Source: Tetradesmus obliquus (taxonomy: Eukaryota > Chlorophyta > Chlorophyceae > Sphaeropleales > Scenedesmaceae). Taken from it: DNA of 64,000 bases. This document shows, piece after piece, positions 36,021-51,791 of this stretch. A program made the translations under genes and the position numbers. The stretch is from NCBI GenBank assembly GCA_030272155.1, contig CP126194.1:1417501-1481500 (forward strand). The letters are read 5' to 3'. Position 1 is the stretch's first letter. The number at the start of each line of letters is the position of its first letter. The notes beneath the pieces are model-generated. The model made no database searches, was not told where the DNA came from, and saw nothing but the letters and a program-made list of their open reading frames with translations.

Positions 36021-38508
36021 GACTTGCAGCTGGGCTGCTTAGTCGTCCTCTTGGTGCCGCTTGTTTCTGGGTAGGTGACGCAGATTGTGAGGGTTGTTGG
36101 GGGACAGCCGCAGGCTCCTGCGCAATCATTCTGGCGGGACAGCTGCATGGCTGAAGCTTGCACGTTCAAGGTGCTGTGCTGAATATTTGGCGAGTGAGAA
36201 GAAACAACCCAGCTGGGCATAACCTGGGCTGCTCATATACCCTGTGGGTGCAGCGAAGGAGAGATGCCGAGGGTACTTTGCGGTCTGCTGGTGCGGCCGA
36301 GCTGAGGGTTGCGAGAGGTGTCTCGAGAGCAGTTATCAGGGAGGAAGGAGTTACCACACATGGTGTGCTGCGCGCATGGCACAGGATCAGCAGACGAGGG
36401 TGCCCCTGCTTACCAGCAAGCTTGGGTAGTACTGCTGTGCAGTTGCCAGGGGTTGTATATGTGGTGTGCATGGGCTGCTGCTGGTACACCTGCCGCTTGC
36501 AACGAGAACCAAATGCAGCTGGCGCATGCCATGCCGGTACTGTTGACAGCTGTTGGCAGCTGCAGGGGAGCAAAAGGGTGAATCTGTGCATGCACACGTG
36601 CATGCACAGCATGTGTGCAGGTGTTGTTTGCGTGTGTCGTGGCTGTTGCGCATCAAGGGATGATGCAACAGCCGACTGGTGCGTGTGCTGTTTGCTCCCC
36701 ACAGCATACGCAACTTGAACCTTTGCTTGTGTACTGTTGAGTTGTGCTGTGTAGCGTTGTGTGTTGGCAGTCACATGTTGTTAGTACGCCACACATCTTC
36801 TGTACAGCCTGACTATAGGACCTGTTTCATATGACTGCTTTCAAACCTGTAGGTCAGTACTGTCAACCCGCAACTGCGCATATGTGCATGCCTGCTGCTG
36901 CTGTGCTTGCAACAACGATTACTGCAAGCCTTTGCAGAGACAGTGGATGGTGTTTTGTCTGTTGTGGTGCACGCTAATGCTCAGGCAGGTACATGTATAC
37001 GTAGAGCAGCCCTTAACCTTCTGTCTTCACATCCCATGTTGAGCAGATATTAACGCATCACATGCCGGAGCAGTCAGCTCCCTGCTGCTTTTACTAGTTG
37101 CCAGGCTGCATTGCCTGCCAGACTCTTTTATTGATGAGTAGCTTACTGTGCCTGTGTGTAGTGCGTGTTGCTGCCTGTCTGAAGTTGCGTTGTATTGTAC
37201 AGGCATGGACAAACTCCATACATATGGCATATGTACAGCCTTGTGCCTTTTGTGTTAGGGTCCTGCTGGTTCCTGTGCGGCTTAATGGCTTCCCCGCATG
37301 CCTTTTGCGTGGCGATGGCGCCAACATGGTATGAGCTGCCTGCACTTTGGCCCCAGGCCCCAGGCTGGGTTTCAAGCTTGCTGCTGCTGCTGCTGCTGCT
37401 GCTCTGCGGTAGCAGCATTGTAGAAGCACGTCTGACCCATTTCAAGCCTGCCTGTCCCTGCAGGCATGCATGTCAGCAACTGTGGCTTGTCACTGTCAGT
37501 TCAAACTTCGGACCTTAGCAGTTCCAGCTGAACTACCAGGCTGGTGTGATGGCAGCAGGCCCTCCTTGATTGTCACTTCGTATTCAATGTTGTTTCCTGC
37601 CAGTGGCTGGCTTTGCTGCATATGCATATGCATGTAGGCGGCGGCGTCTGCTGTACTACAGCTGCCGGCCGGCACTGCTGGCAGCATCGTTGTAATCATC
37701 GTCCTGGTACCATACTGTCAAGTCGACATGTGGCCACCTGGCTTTGCCCGTCTTTGCAGCGTGCTTTTTTTTGCAGCGTGCTTGAGAAAGGCTTTAGGCA
37801 CTGAGTGCCACAAACTGTTGCAAAATAAACGCTGCAACTCTCCGCAACTACCCGACCTTGCATCAAGCACCCAGCCGCAACCATGTCCCTGCTGCTTACG
37901 AACCTACTACCTGCTGCAACTTGCATTTGAGGTTGCAACACAATGTAGATAGTACTTGATGTAAAACGTACTAATCCTGCATCACTTGAGACCATGCAGC
38001 AAGGCCCAGCAGCACACCTGCAGTGACTGACCCTGAGGTGCATAGGCTTTGGGGGTTGCTGCAGCCGCTGGGAGGCGGCCTGGCCCACGGCAAGTGTGTC
38101 TTGGGTGGGCGTACCTGCTCACATACCAGTGCAGAAAACCAGGAAGAAGTATAGAACGATGTAGTGGTGGGCGGGTTATTGTGGAAGCATAAAGGGACTG
38201 AACGGCAAATGGCTGGGCCTAGGGTGCAGGTGTTACCCATGTCATGCTGGGATTCTGATGCCGTGACACGTCTGATGTGATGTGTTCCTTTTCCCCGGCA
38301 ACTTTAAGTTCTTACTCATGTTCGCAGGGCCTTGCTGCATGCTGCAGCTGCCTTGCATGGCACTGTTGTTGCCTTCTGCTCCGCACAAGTGTCTGCTGCT
38401 GACTGTGCTACTGCCACAAGAGAAAGAAGGTTCTATACCGCTATTTCGAACTTACTGATGTCCGTCTAGCGTTGGGCAGCACAGCACGCTGAATCAATTC
38501 ATTCATCG
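36021..38508. other. intergenic stretch, 2.5 kb
   Basis: This runs from the UPF0301 stop to the MYST acetyltransferase start. The open frames are short, Cys/His-rich and unsupported. It contains dispersed repeat copy B at 37937-38030. The last few hundred bases should hold the acetyltransferase promoter; no clear TATA element was seen. Confidence 0.5.
37937..38030 (-). repeat. dispersed repeat copy B (inverted)
   Basis: The reverse complement aligns with 33164-33255, so the pair forms an inverted repeat flanking the UPF0301 gene about 4.7 kb apart. The divergence suggests an old interspersed element rather than a recent duplication. Confidence 0.8.
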
Positions 38509-41264
<2,756 letters not shown>

Positions 41265-41374
41265 GCGGCGCAGCTCAGTGTGGTGCTGATTGTTTACGAA
41301 CCTTTCTGCGGCGGTGCTGTGCCTAATGCAGTGCAGCACTGGGCTAGCTGCAGCTGGTGGTACCGCCGCGTGTG

Positions 41375-41932
41375 CAGTGGCAGCTGCTCACCACAGGGCT
41401 GGGTCGGCCCAAGTGAGCGGCGCAGCGCAGCGCAATGTTACATCACAGCTGGCGGTTTCTGGCAGGTCAAGCAGCTGGGCAGTCGGCCACATGCGCGTGG
41501 CGTGCAAGTGACAGCATCACGCTGGGGACCAGCGCACGCAGCGGCGGCTGCAGCTCCGCAGCTGTACAAAGCAGCATGCTTGTTTGAGCTGGCTGGAGGT
41601 GGACCTGAAGTGCCTGCACTGGCAGCCGCTCACCACAGGGCCGGGCCGGCCAAAGTGAGCGGCGCAGCGCAACGCAGTGACGCGACCACTGACAGTTTGT
41701 GCAGTTATGCAGCGCGTGTGTGCGGCACAACGCTGGGCTAGCCGCAGCTGGGCAGCCGGCCGCATGCGCGTCGCGCGCAAGTGACAGCACGACGCCGGGG
41801 ATCAGCGCACGCAGCGGTGCCTGCAGCTGTGCAGCTGTCTGAAACAGCATGCTGTGTGAGCTGGCTGGAGGTGGACCTCAAGTGCCTGCACTGGCAGCTG
41901 CTCACCACAGGGCCGGGCCGGCCCAAGTGAGC
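41375..41932 (+). repeat. three decayed copies of the acetyltransferase terminal exon end
   Basis: Downstream of the stop at 41264, pieces of the last exon recur at about 41375-41425 (WQLLTTGLGRPK-like), 41588-41675 ([19 protein letters not shown]) and 41863-41932 (the same with QLLTT). Each ends in an in-frame TGA followed by GCGGCGCAG-type sequence or a remnant of it. They lie in what would be the 3' untranslated or flanking region. Confidence 0.93.
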
Positions 41933-43757
41933 AGCAGTGCAGTGAGATCACCCCGGCTGCTTCTTCTGCACTGATAGGCGCGTATGGCGGCGCCGCCCAG
42001 CTGCTGCTCCTTGCAGCAGTTGGCCCCCCAAGCCACATGCGCGTCACACGCAAGCAGCATCATGGCTTGTTTGCTGCGGCGCGGCGCAGATGTGCGGCGC
42101 AGCTAGCACGCCAAGGGCTGGTTTGCGGAAGCTAGCAGCAGCTTGGCACCCAGCCACGTGCGCGCCACGCGCAAGTGATAGCTATGTTGCCTTCATCAGC
42201 GTCGGCAGCGGCGGCTGTGGTGTTTAGTTCTGCATCTGGTCGGAGCAGCTGCGCCGGCCGCGCATGCAGTGCGTGCCACGCCACACTGACTGCCTGGCGG
42301 GTTTTTGCAGGGCTGCTGACAGCGCCCTTGTGGTTTGCTGCCCTGCAAAGCACATCACCATTACCATCATCAATTTCGCAGGGCCTCGCGGCTCTCCTCA
42401 CAGCCTGCTACGGCACAGATCCAAGCATGCGTACACTTTTGTGTGTGAATCCTGATGCAGGCACAGCGTTGTGCTAGTTTGCAGCATGCAGAGCCATCCG
42501 CGTCATACGGTGCATATGCGCGGCAGTCATCGTGATGGCATTGCATGTCATGCGTCATCTGCTTGTCATTGTAGCACTGCCCATCACGGGGAGCAGCTCG
42601 CTTTGCGTGTGTATTGCCCACTGCAACATGGCAGTCAGCAACCCTTGTTTGACCTGTACCCTGTGGCTCGGCAGGTGTCAGGTCCCCATAAGGCGGGCTG
42701 GTGCAGCATAATGCCAGCTATGCACACATGGCCGTGCTTGAAGCTTGACATGGCACTGGCCCCTGCTGTGGTGCCATGCATACATGCCACTGGTGGTGGC
42801 TGATCCGCACAGCAGTGGACTCTGCAGTATCATGATGTTCAGGGGTGTTTACCCTGAGGACGCGTGTGCAGCCGTGTTCAGCCGGTGCATGTGTTTCTTT
42901 GGCTGGGTCGGGCCTGGCATTTGGCTGGGTGTGGTCAGGTGAAGGAACCATGCACATGTGCACAAGATGATGTGCATAGCACTTTGTGAACGCCACTGCA
43001 TCATGCATGCAAACTCTGGACTCCTTGTCCTGGGTGTTGGGCCTGCAAGGCCGTGCCATGGCCAGTCTGTGACAGAACTAATGCAGCGGGCGGCAGCAGT
43101 GGATAACTGTCTGAAGTATCACAGCTTTTTTTGTCAACAGCATCACGTACCTGCAAGTGCCGATCTTTGTCTTTGGACATGGCTGTCTACACAGCATGCT
43201 CATGGTCAGTGCAGGTCACGCATGTGGTGCTTGTCCTCAAAAGGTGCAGCTTTCGTGTCATGCAGGCTTCATAGCAGCGGTTTACATATCGCTATTTCTT
43301 GTGGTGTTTTGCAGCGACGTGGCCTGGAGCAGCAGCAGCAGCAGAACTTGCACTGTTGTCACTGCTGTATCCAAGCTTCTCGCTTGGCAGGGCATAGAAC
43401 GCGCTGTAACCTTTTCTCGACATATGATTAGTTTCCAAGAATGCCCTGATGCATGCGAGGAGTGCATGTAAGGCAGACCGTAGCTGGCGCGTTCGAGACG
43501 GTTCTTGGGTGCGCGGCAGACATGTTACGATCGTGTGTATATGCCACACGCAACTCCATTTGGTGAACACTTTGGCCAATAGTGGATTTCAGCGTTGATC
43601 TGAGCACAAGCCAACGTACACGTTGCCCACGACGCTCACGCACCTGCTGGTGCTTCTGCTTCCAGTGCTGTTCAGCATATTACAGCTCGCAGCGGCAGCC
43701 GAAATACGCAAACTGAAGCTTAACCTTGGTTAAAGCTGGGCGTTGGCCTCTATTACC
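41933..43757. other. intergenic stretch upstream of STI1
   Basis: No supported gene. A plus-strand frame at 43157-43471 has a hydrophobic middle but no family resemblance. The final 150 bases should hold the STI1 promoter; I could not identify a convincing TATA or heat-shock element by eye. Confidence 0.5.
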
Positions 43758-45934
43758 ATGGCGGACGCGTTGAAGGTACTAGATGCAGTGCAGGGCAGCA
43801 GCAGCATTTGTTTTCCAACACACCTGGCTGGACAACACCCCTGACTGATGTTCTTGCGTCTTTCAGGCCAAAGGAAATGCTGCCTTTTCTTCTGGGAACT
43901 ATGAGGAGGCGATCAAGTTCTTCTCAGAGGCAATTGAGCTCGATCCCAGCAACCATGTGCTGTACAGCAACCGCAGCGCAGCTGAGGTAGGAGCACAGAG
44001 CAGCTCAATGATGAATGACGCACTGCTGGTTGTGACAAACGACATTTGACAATGAATGATACACACACGATTCCTGCAAGCTGCAACAGGGAGCGCATGT
44101 GTGCACTCAATGCCCACTGCAGCAGTACACATGAAGCCGCTACCGGCAGCCACTGGCACCAATGGTCATTGCAGTTGTTCTGACAATGTCTGCATGCGCA
44201 GCTTGTTGCTCATTCATGGCATCATGCAAATCGGCTCTTGATGCTGCAGATACTGCTTCGTGTCACTGAGCAGAGCTGCAGGCTGCTGCCTGGGGAGAAT
44301 GAGGCCCTGCTCCCCACCCCTGCAAGCCATACACATGCAAGCCATACACATGCATGTGCATTGCAGCAGCAGCAGCAGCAGCAGCAGCAGCCCAGCAGGC
44401 GAAAGCTTTTGTCAATATGCTGCCTGCTGTTTCCAGTGGAGTATTGACAGTACCCTTTGGCTGCTGCTGCACATCGCAGGCGAGCCTGCAGCAGTATTCC
44501 AAGGCCCTGAAAGATGCTAAGAAGGTGGGCAGGGGGCGGCTGGCTGCTGCTTGGCTTTGCGTGCAGCTGCCGTCACTGCCAGCTGAAACAATAACGCAAA
44601 AACAGCAGTTGCTATGACAGCAAGCAAGCGCATAGAAGTGTGTGATGGCAGAGGGATCTGGGAACCATTAAAAGCCGATCTGCTGGAAGCAGCCGCCAGC
44701 AACAGCTGCAGCAGCGTTCTGCAACCCACCTTCCCTTGCAGCAGCACCATGCACTGCAGTTGTGATGCTGGCAGCCCTCTGTTAACATAGCTTTTAACAT
44801 AGCCATTCACTGCTGCTGCTGCTGCTGCTGCCGCAGTGTGTGGTGCTGAAGCCAGACTGGGCCAAGGGCTACAGCCGGCTGGGCGCAGCCTACTACGGCC
44901 TGCAGGAGTGGGAGGAGGCAGTCAAGGCATACGAGGACGGTGAGCAGCAGCAGCAGCAGCAGGGGACAGGCTTGCATGGCTGCATGCACACTTTGTGCAC
45001 AAACGTGTTATGTGCAGCAGTTGAGGCAGCGTCAGCTGGCGGCAAGTTGAAGGGAAGTGCGCAGTGCACCCTGCAGCGCGGCAGGCATCGTCAGGGTCCG
45101 CAGCGTTTTAGGTGGCAGTAATCAGGGCAGGCGGATGTTGTTGACTGCTGCCTGCGAAACATCATTGTGTGCCCAATATGACACTTGGGCTGAAGTCCCC
45201 GCATGTCTGCTGCACCTTTTTTGTCTGCTGCGCCTGCTGCAGGCCTGCACATCGACCCCAACAACCAGCAGATGCAGTCAGCGCTGAACGATGCCATGTC
45301 AGCAAAGAACAGGCCGCCAGCAGGTGAGGCGACTGGCAGCAGCAGCAGCAGGTGGCAGCAGCAGCAGCAGCACCGGCAGCAGGAGCAGGTGGTAACAGCA
45401 GCAGTTAATGTAGTGTCTGTTGAAGCTGAGATTATCGCAGCCCAAGAGAAGCAGCAATGCAGCTGCAATTCAGGCCGTAGCCGGTTGGAAGCAGCAGCCG
45501 TCTGAGTGACAGCATCTTGCAATGCTGCGGTTCAAACAGCAGCTTCTACAGCAGCAGCAGACGCAGCCGCAGCTACCGTGGCAGAGCAGGCAGCCCAAGC
45601 AGTGGCACAGGCACCAGCAGTACGCAGCACACAGCTGTGTAAGTAGCAGCATCTTGAGAAGCTGCGGTTCAAGCAACAGCTTCTGCACCAGCAGCAGCAG
45701 CAGCAGTTGCCGCAGCCGCCACTTTCGCCGTGGCAGCGGCCGTGGCAGCGGAGGCAGCCCAAGCAGCAGTGCAGGCACCAGCAGCACGCAGCATACGCGT
45801 CCACAGCTAGACTCCAGCCCTCTGCATCCAGGCCCTGGACGTTCCCTTCCCTGCCTTGTTCAAAACACCGCTCTTCTGGGTGACCAACTTTTGACATCAT
45901 GTCACAACATGCAAATGTAGTCACTATGTCAACA

Positions 45935-45971
<37 letters not shown>

Positions 45972-48900
45972 AGGCGGCGGCCTGTTTGGCCCTGACGCGC
46001 TGATGCGCCTGGCCATGGACAGCCGCACGCGCCACCTCATGGACGACAGGGAGTTCCAGGGCATGCTGCAGGGGCTGATGGCTAATCCAAGCATGATTGG
46101 CGCACACCTGAACGACCCACGCATGCAGCTGGTGGGTGTGGGGTGTATGGGTACAGGGTGATTAATATGGTTGAATAGGTGCAGCGGTTGGGCAGGTTGG
46201 TGTTATCTTGCTGCTTTTGTGAGTGTTCAGAGGGCGTTTGCTGTGGTGATGGTGTGGTGGTATGTGGGTGGCGCCACCTCATGCATGACAAGGAGTTCCA
46301 GGGCATGCTGCAGGGGCTGATGGCCAACCCCAGCAAGATCGGAGCACACCTCAACGACCCGCGCATGCAGCTGGTGGGTTGATGCATTTTTTTCCGGAAG
46401 GTTTTGGTGTTTGTGGGGCAGGGGTGCTGCAGCAGGGTGCGGCAGACATGTGTGTTATTGATCGGTCTGCTGGTCCCGGAATGTGTTTGGTGTGTGGGTG
46501 GCACCTCATGCATGACAAGGAGTTCCAGGGCATGCTGCAGGGGCTGATGGCCAACCCCAGCATGATCGGAGCACACGTCAACGACCCGCGCATGCAGCTG
46601 GTGGGTTGATGCATTTTTTCCCGGAAGGTTTTGGTGTTTGTGGGGCAGGGGTGCTGCAGCAGGGTGCGGCAGACATGTGTGTTGTTGATCGGTCTGCTGG
46701 TCCCGGAATGTGTTTGGTGTGTGGGTGGCACCTCATGGAGGACAGGGAGTTCCAGGGCATGCTGCAGGGGCTGATGGCCAACCCCAGCATGATCGGAGCA
46801 CACCTGAATGACCCACGCATGCAGCTGGTGGGTTTTTTTATTTGTCGTCTACTGGTTTCAGAAGGTTTTGGTGTGGTTGGGCCAGGGGTGCTGCAGCAGG
46901 GTGCGACCGATGTGAGTGCTGTGGTTGGCCTGTTGGTGTCGGAGTTTGTGTGGTGTGTGGGTGGCACCACCTCATGGACGACAGGGATTTCCAGGGCATG
47001 CTGCAGGGGCTCATGGCTAATCCAAGCATGATCGGGGCACACCTCAACGACCCACGCATGCAGCTGGTGGGTGTGGGGTGTGTGTGATTGGTTGGTGTGG
47101 TTGAGTAGACGTGTGCAGAGGGTAGGCAGGTTGGTGTTATGCTCTTGCTGTTCTGGTGAGTGTCCAGATGGTGTTTTGTGTCTGGTGTGTGGGTGGCGCC
47201 ACCTCATGGACGACAGAATTTCAGGGCATGCTGCAGGGGCTTATGGCCAACCCCAGCATGACCGGAGCACACCTCAACGACCCACGCATGCAGCTGATGG
47301 GTTGATCTGATTCAATCTGGAAGGTTTTGGTGTGGGTGAGGCAGGGGTGCCGCAGCGGCTGGTGGGTTTGGTGCAGTGTTGTAGAGGGTAACAGAGTAGG
47401 AGGGCGTGAAGAAGGCCATGATGGCAGAGGTGCGACAGGTCTCTGCCCCACTGTTTCAGCAAGTCGCAGTCAGCCGGCATAACATACTGACATCTTGGGT
47501 GTGCTTCTGCCCTGCTGCCGTACCGCCGTTGCTGCTGCTGCTGCTGCTGCCAGGCCCTGGAGGTGATGCTAGGGCTCAAAGTGGCAGGCAACAAGGGAGA
47601 CGTGTTTGACGGAGCAGCAGATGCAGCAGCAGCAGCAGCAGAGGAAGGCGAGGCGCAGTCGCGACCACAGCAGCCAGCAGCAGCAGCAGCAGCCAGCAAA
47701 GCAGCAGAGCCGCAGCAAGGCGGCAGCAGCAGCAGCAAGGTGAGCTGGTATGAAGGCATCAGGCTCGTTGTTGGGCCTGCTGCACTGCAGTGCACAGTCT
47801 GCATGTATTGCGACGCATTGCTATGTTGCATGCTGCCTGCTGTTGCTGCCTGCTGTGGCTGCCGGCAGAAGGTGTTTGTGTGTGCAGTTTGCAGCTGCTG
47901 CAGCACTGATTGATGATCCGGTGCTTGTCGTGCATCACCCACTAACACTGTGTTACTGTGGTGTGTTACTCGCTAACACTGTGTTATCCACTAACCCTGT
48001 GTTACTGTGCTGTGGCTGCAGGCGGCGGAGCAGCAGCCAGCGCAGCCGGGACCTGAGGTGGAGATGTCAGAGGAGGACGAAGCAGCAGCAGCAAACAAGA
48101 AAGAGGTGCGCACACAGGCAGCAGCGCCAGCAGCAGCAGAGCCGGCGGCACGAAATGGTTTGCGGGGCAGTCACGAAGGCCTTGCTGGCAGTCCACACTG
48201 TGTGCTATCTTGTGGCTTGCCTTCAGATCGTTTCATCACCGCGCAGAGAGAACATTTTTTGTTCTTGAGTCTGTTCTGGGTGTTTCGGCAATCATTTCAT
48301 TTCTGTTCTCAACTGCACAACATTAAAACATGTGTGTATGTGCCTGCAGGCGCTGGCGCTGAAGGCGCAGGGCAACGAGCTGTACAAGGCGCGCAAGTTT
48401 GATGAGGCCATCGAGGCCTACAACAAGGCGCTAGAGCTGTACGATGGCGACGTGTCATTCCTCACCAACAGGTGCGGTTGGTTTTGACAGCCTATGTTAT
48501 TTATTGGAGCTTTGCAGATTTGAGGGGGCGATTGAGGCCTACAACAAAGCATTGGATCTGTACGATGGCGACGTGTCCTTCCTCACCAACAGGTGCGTGT
48601 TTTGTGCGGTGTTTCGCCACCCTTTTTTTATTTGGGCAGGATTTGAGCACATGGATTGTTGGACGCCATAGATGAGTGGCTTTGGCGAACCCGCAAGGGC
48701 ATCCACCAGCTGCATTGATTGCTGCGAGACCAGCAATTGCTGCGAGTCAACCAGTCAAGGGGTTGGTGCTGGCTGTGCAGCAGCAGACCGAATGCATGTG
48801 CTGGGATTGTTGGAGCTGTGCTGTAATCAGCCATTCAATATATGCAGCAGGGTGCTACTTGTACACTACTAATACCTCTGCACACAGGCCGTGCTGCGCC

Positions 48901-51738
48901 TTCCTGTGCTTGAGCATACGGTGCACAGCGGCCTGGCGTGCCAATCTTCTATGTGCACGGTGCACAGTGCACTTGCTTTTTGCACTGGCAGCCGTGCTGC
49001 AGTGACTGCCAGTGTGGAACGCAGTGCGAGAGCAACGTCTCTCGGCCTTTGGGGGCACATATAACCGCCACCAGCGTCACTCTGGTGCTTGGTCGTCCCG
49101 CTCCCCACATTCTGCTGCTACGCTCGCTGCGTCTGCTGCACCGCAGACATGTGCTTGTCTTCTTACTGCACCCCACGCTTATTACCCTTGAAGCCAGATT
49201 GCTTGATCTCAGGCTGCGCCAACTCTTATCAAGAACTCAAACTTGAACTTGTTATCCTGCATTGTGCCGCGCCAGGGCTGCCGTGCATTTTGAAAAGGGC
49301 GACTATGAAGCAGCAATCAAGGACTGCGACACAGCAGTCGACAAGGGGCGCACCAGGCAAGGGCCCCAGGCTGTGTGCTGACCATGTTTCCTTTCTCACC
49401 CTGCCTTGCCGCTGCAGGGCTGCGGTGCATTTTGAGAAGGGCAACTACGAAGCAGCAATCAAGGACTGCGACACCGCAGTGGAGAAGGGCCGCGAGCTGC
49501 GTGCTGACTATGCGCTGATCGCGCGCGCTCTGGCTCGCAAGGGCACTGCGCTGGTCAAGCTGGGGAGGCTGGAGGAGGCTGTGGGTGTGTTCAATAAGAG
49601 CCTGACGGAGCACCGCACCGCTGACACACTCAAGAAGCTCAACGAGGCAGAGAAGACGCTGAAGGTGGGGTTCATAGTTTGGGTCGTGACAATCGCAGTG
49701 TTGGGACGCAGCGGCGTTTGTCCAGCAGCTGCTGGCTTTCACTGCTTGTTCTCTTTCCTCAGCGTTGTTGAGGCTCCCAGCAATATGTAGCTCTTGCTTT
49801 TGCAACCTCAGAGCATGCTGTTGCACTCCATGTGTAGCTTGGGGGTACAGAGGCTTTACACTGAAGTTGCACTCGCTTGGACACCTCATTTCAACCCTGC
49901 AGGAGCAAAAGGAGGCCGCGTATGTGGACATGGAGGCCAGCACGAAGGAGAAGGACCTGGGCAACGCCGCTTTCAAGGAGGCACGCTACCCTGAGGCGGT
50001 GGCACACTACAACGAGGCACTCAAGCGCGGCCCGCCCAAGGTGAGATGAATTTTTGAGTGAAGCTTGCACGGCTGCATGGCATGTCATGCTTTCTTCATC
50101 GTGCCTTTTGAGGGTGGTTGTTCCTGATTGTCAGCTGTCGCTGTGCCAAGTTCTCTGCAGTGATCCAGGATTCTGAGCCTCTGCTGCAATGTGTTTGCCC
50201 ATACGGCTGTCCCTACCTGGCTAACACCTGTCTTCTTCTCACTCAGGTGAACCCTGAGGCGCACAAGCTGTACAGCAACCTGGCAGCCTGCTACACCAAG
50301 CTTGGGGCATACCCAGAGGGGCTCAAGGCGGCTGACAGGTGAGTGTGCTTTTCTTTTGTGATGAGTGTTGAAGAAAGGAGTATGATGCTTGCATGTGTGG
50401 CAGCAGGCAGGCGTTTGGTGTTGCTGGGACGCAGCAGGAACAGCGTTCTCTGCGTGTGCCGTGTGGAAGCGGGTTATCTTTGGATCTGGGCGCTTGCATT
50501 GCATAGTATCAGAGCTGCATCATACCTGTGGCTGGATTGCAACAGGTGCGTCCGTGCAGCGGCATATGTACTGCGGCTGCTGCGCTGCACTCTCCTGGCT
50601 GCTGCACAGCTCAATCAGCATATGCGGCAGCATATGCCGCAGCTTGGTGAACCTCAACAAGGCACAATGCACCCTCTTGCTGCAGGTGTGTTGAGCTGGC
50701 ACCGAACTTATTCAAGTGCTACAGCCGCAAGCCAGCGTTGTGTATTTGGCTTCCTTCTCTGCCGAGTCAGATATTGCTACATCACTCAACATGTTTTCAC
50801 CACCCCAACCTTGCCTGCAGGTGTGTGGAGCTGGCGCCCGTCTTTGTCAAGGGCTACAGCTGCAAGCCAGTGTTGTTTTTTTGCATTCCTTCTTGCCAGT
50901 CAGATATTGCTACATCACTCAGCATGGTCGTGTCAATCCAACCTTGCCTGCAGGTGTGTGGAGCTGGCGCCGGACTTTGTCAAGGGCTACAGCCGCAAGG
51001 GCGCACAGTCCAACAAACACGCTTCAAACATGTGGCATGTCTTGACTCACTGCCTGCAGGTGTGTGGAGCTGGCGCCGGACTTTGTCAAGGGCTACAGCC
51101 GGAAGCCAGTATGCTGTGTCTGACCTCCTCCCCGCCTGGCCAAACATGGCCGTATCACCCCACCCATGGTGTTGTCACCGCACTATCTGCTGCAGGTGTG
51201 TGGAGCTGGCGCCGGACTTTGTCAAGGGCTACAGCCGCAAGGGCGCGCTGCAGTTCTTCATGAAGGAGTATGAGAAGGCCATGGCCACGTACGAGGCGGG
51301 CCTGCTGCACGAGCCGGACAACGCGGAGCTGAAGGAGGGCATCATGCGCTGCCTGCAGGCCATCGACCGCATCGCTCACGGTGAGCATATGCCCGGTGTA
51401 AAACGTGTTGCAGCGCTGCATGCAGCTGCAGGCCATGGAAGTTCAGCAGCGCGCACAATGAGCACTTAGATGTATGATGCATGCGGATGAGTTTCAGCTT
51501 GTGGGCAGTGCAGGCCATCAACCGCATCGCGCACGGTGAGGCGTGAGGCATGCTTGGGAGCTGCTTCAGATGTTTGTACAGCGTAGCACGTGCTCAGCGC
51601 TCGTGCCGTCCTGCTGCTGCTGCTGCTGCTGCCACAGGCGATGCCAGCGAGGAAGAAATCAAAGATCGCCAGGCGCGCGCCATGGCAGACCCCGATGTTC
51701 AGAACATCCTCATGGACCCCATCATGCAACATCCTGGC

Positions 51739-51791
<53 letters not shown>

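Noticed and set aside
43157-43471. 104-codon plus-strand frame with a hydrophobic segment upstream of STI1
   Set aside because: No family resemblance, no signal peptide, overlapping frames on both strands, and Cys/Ser-rich composition typical of non-coding frames here.
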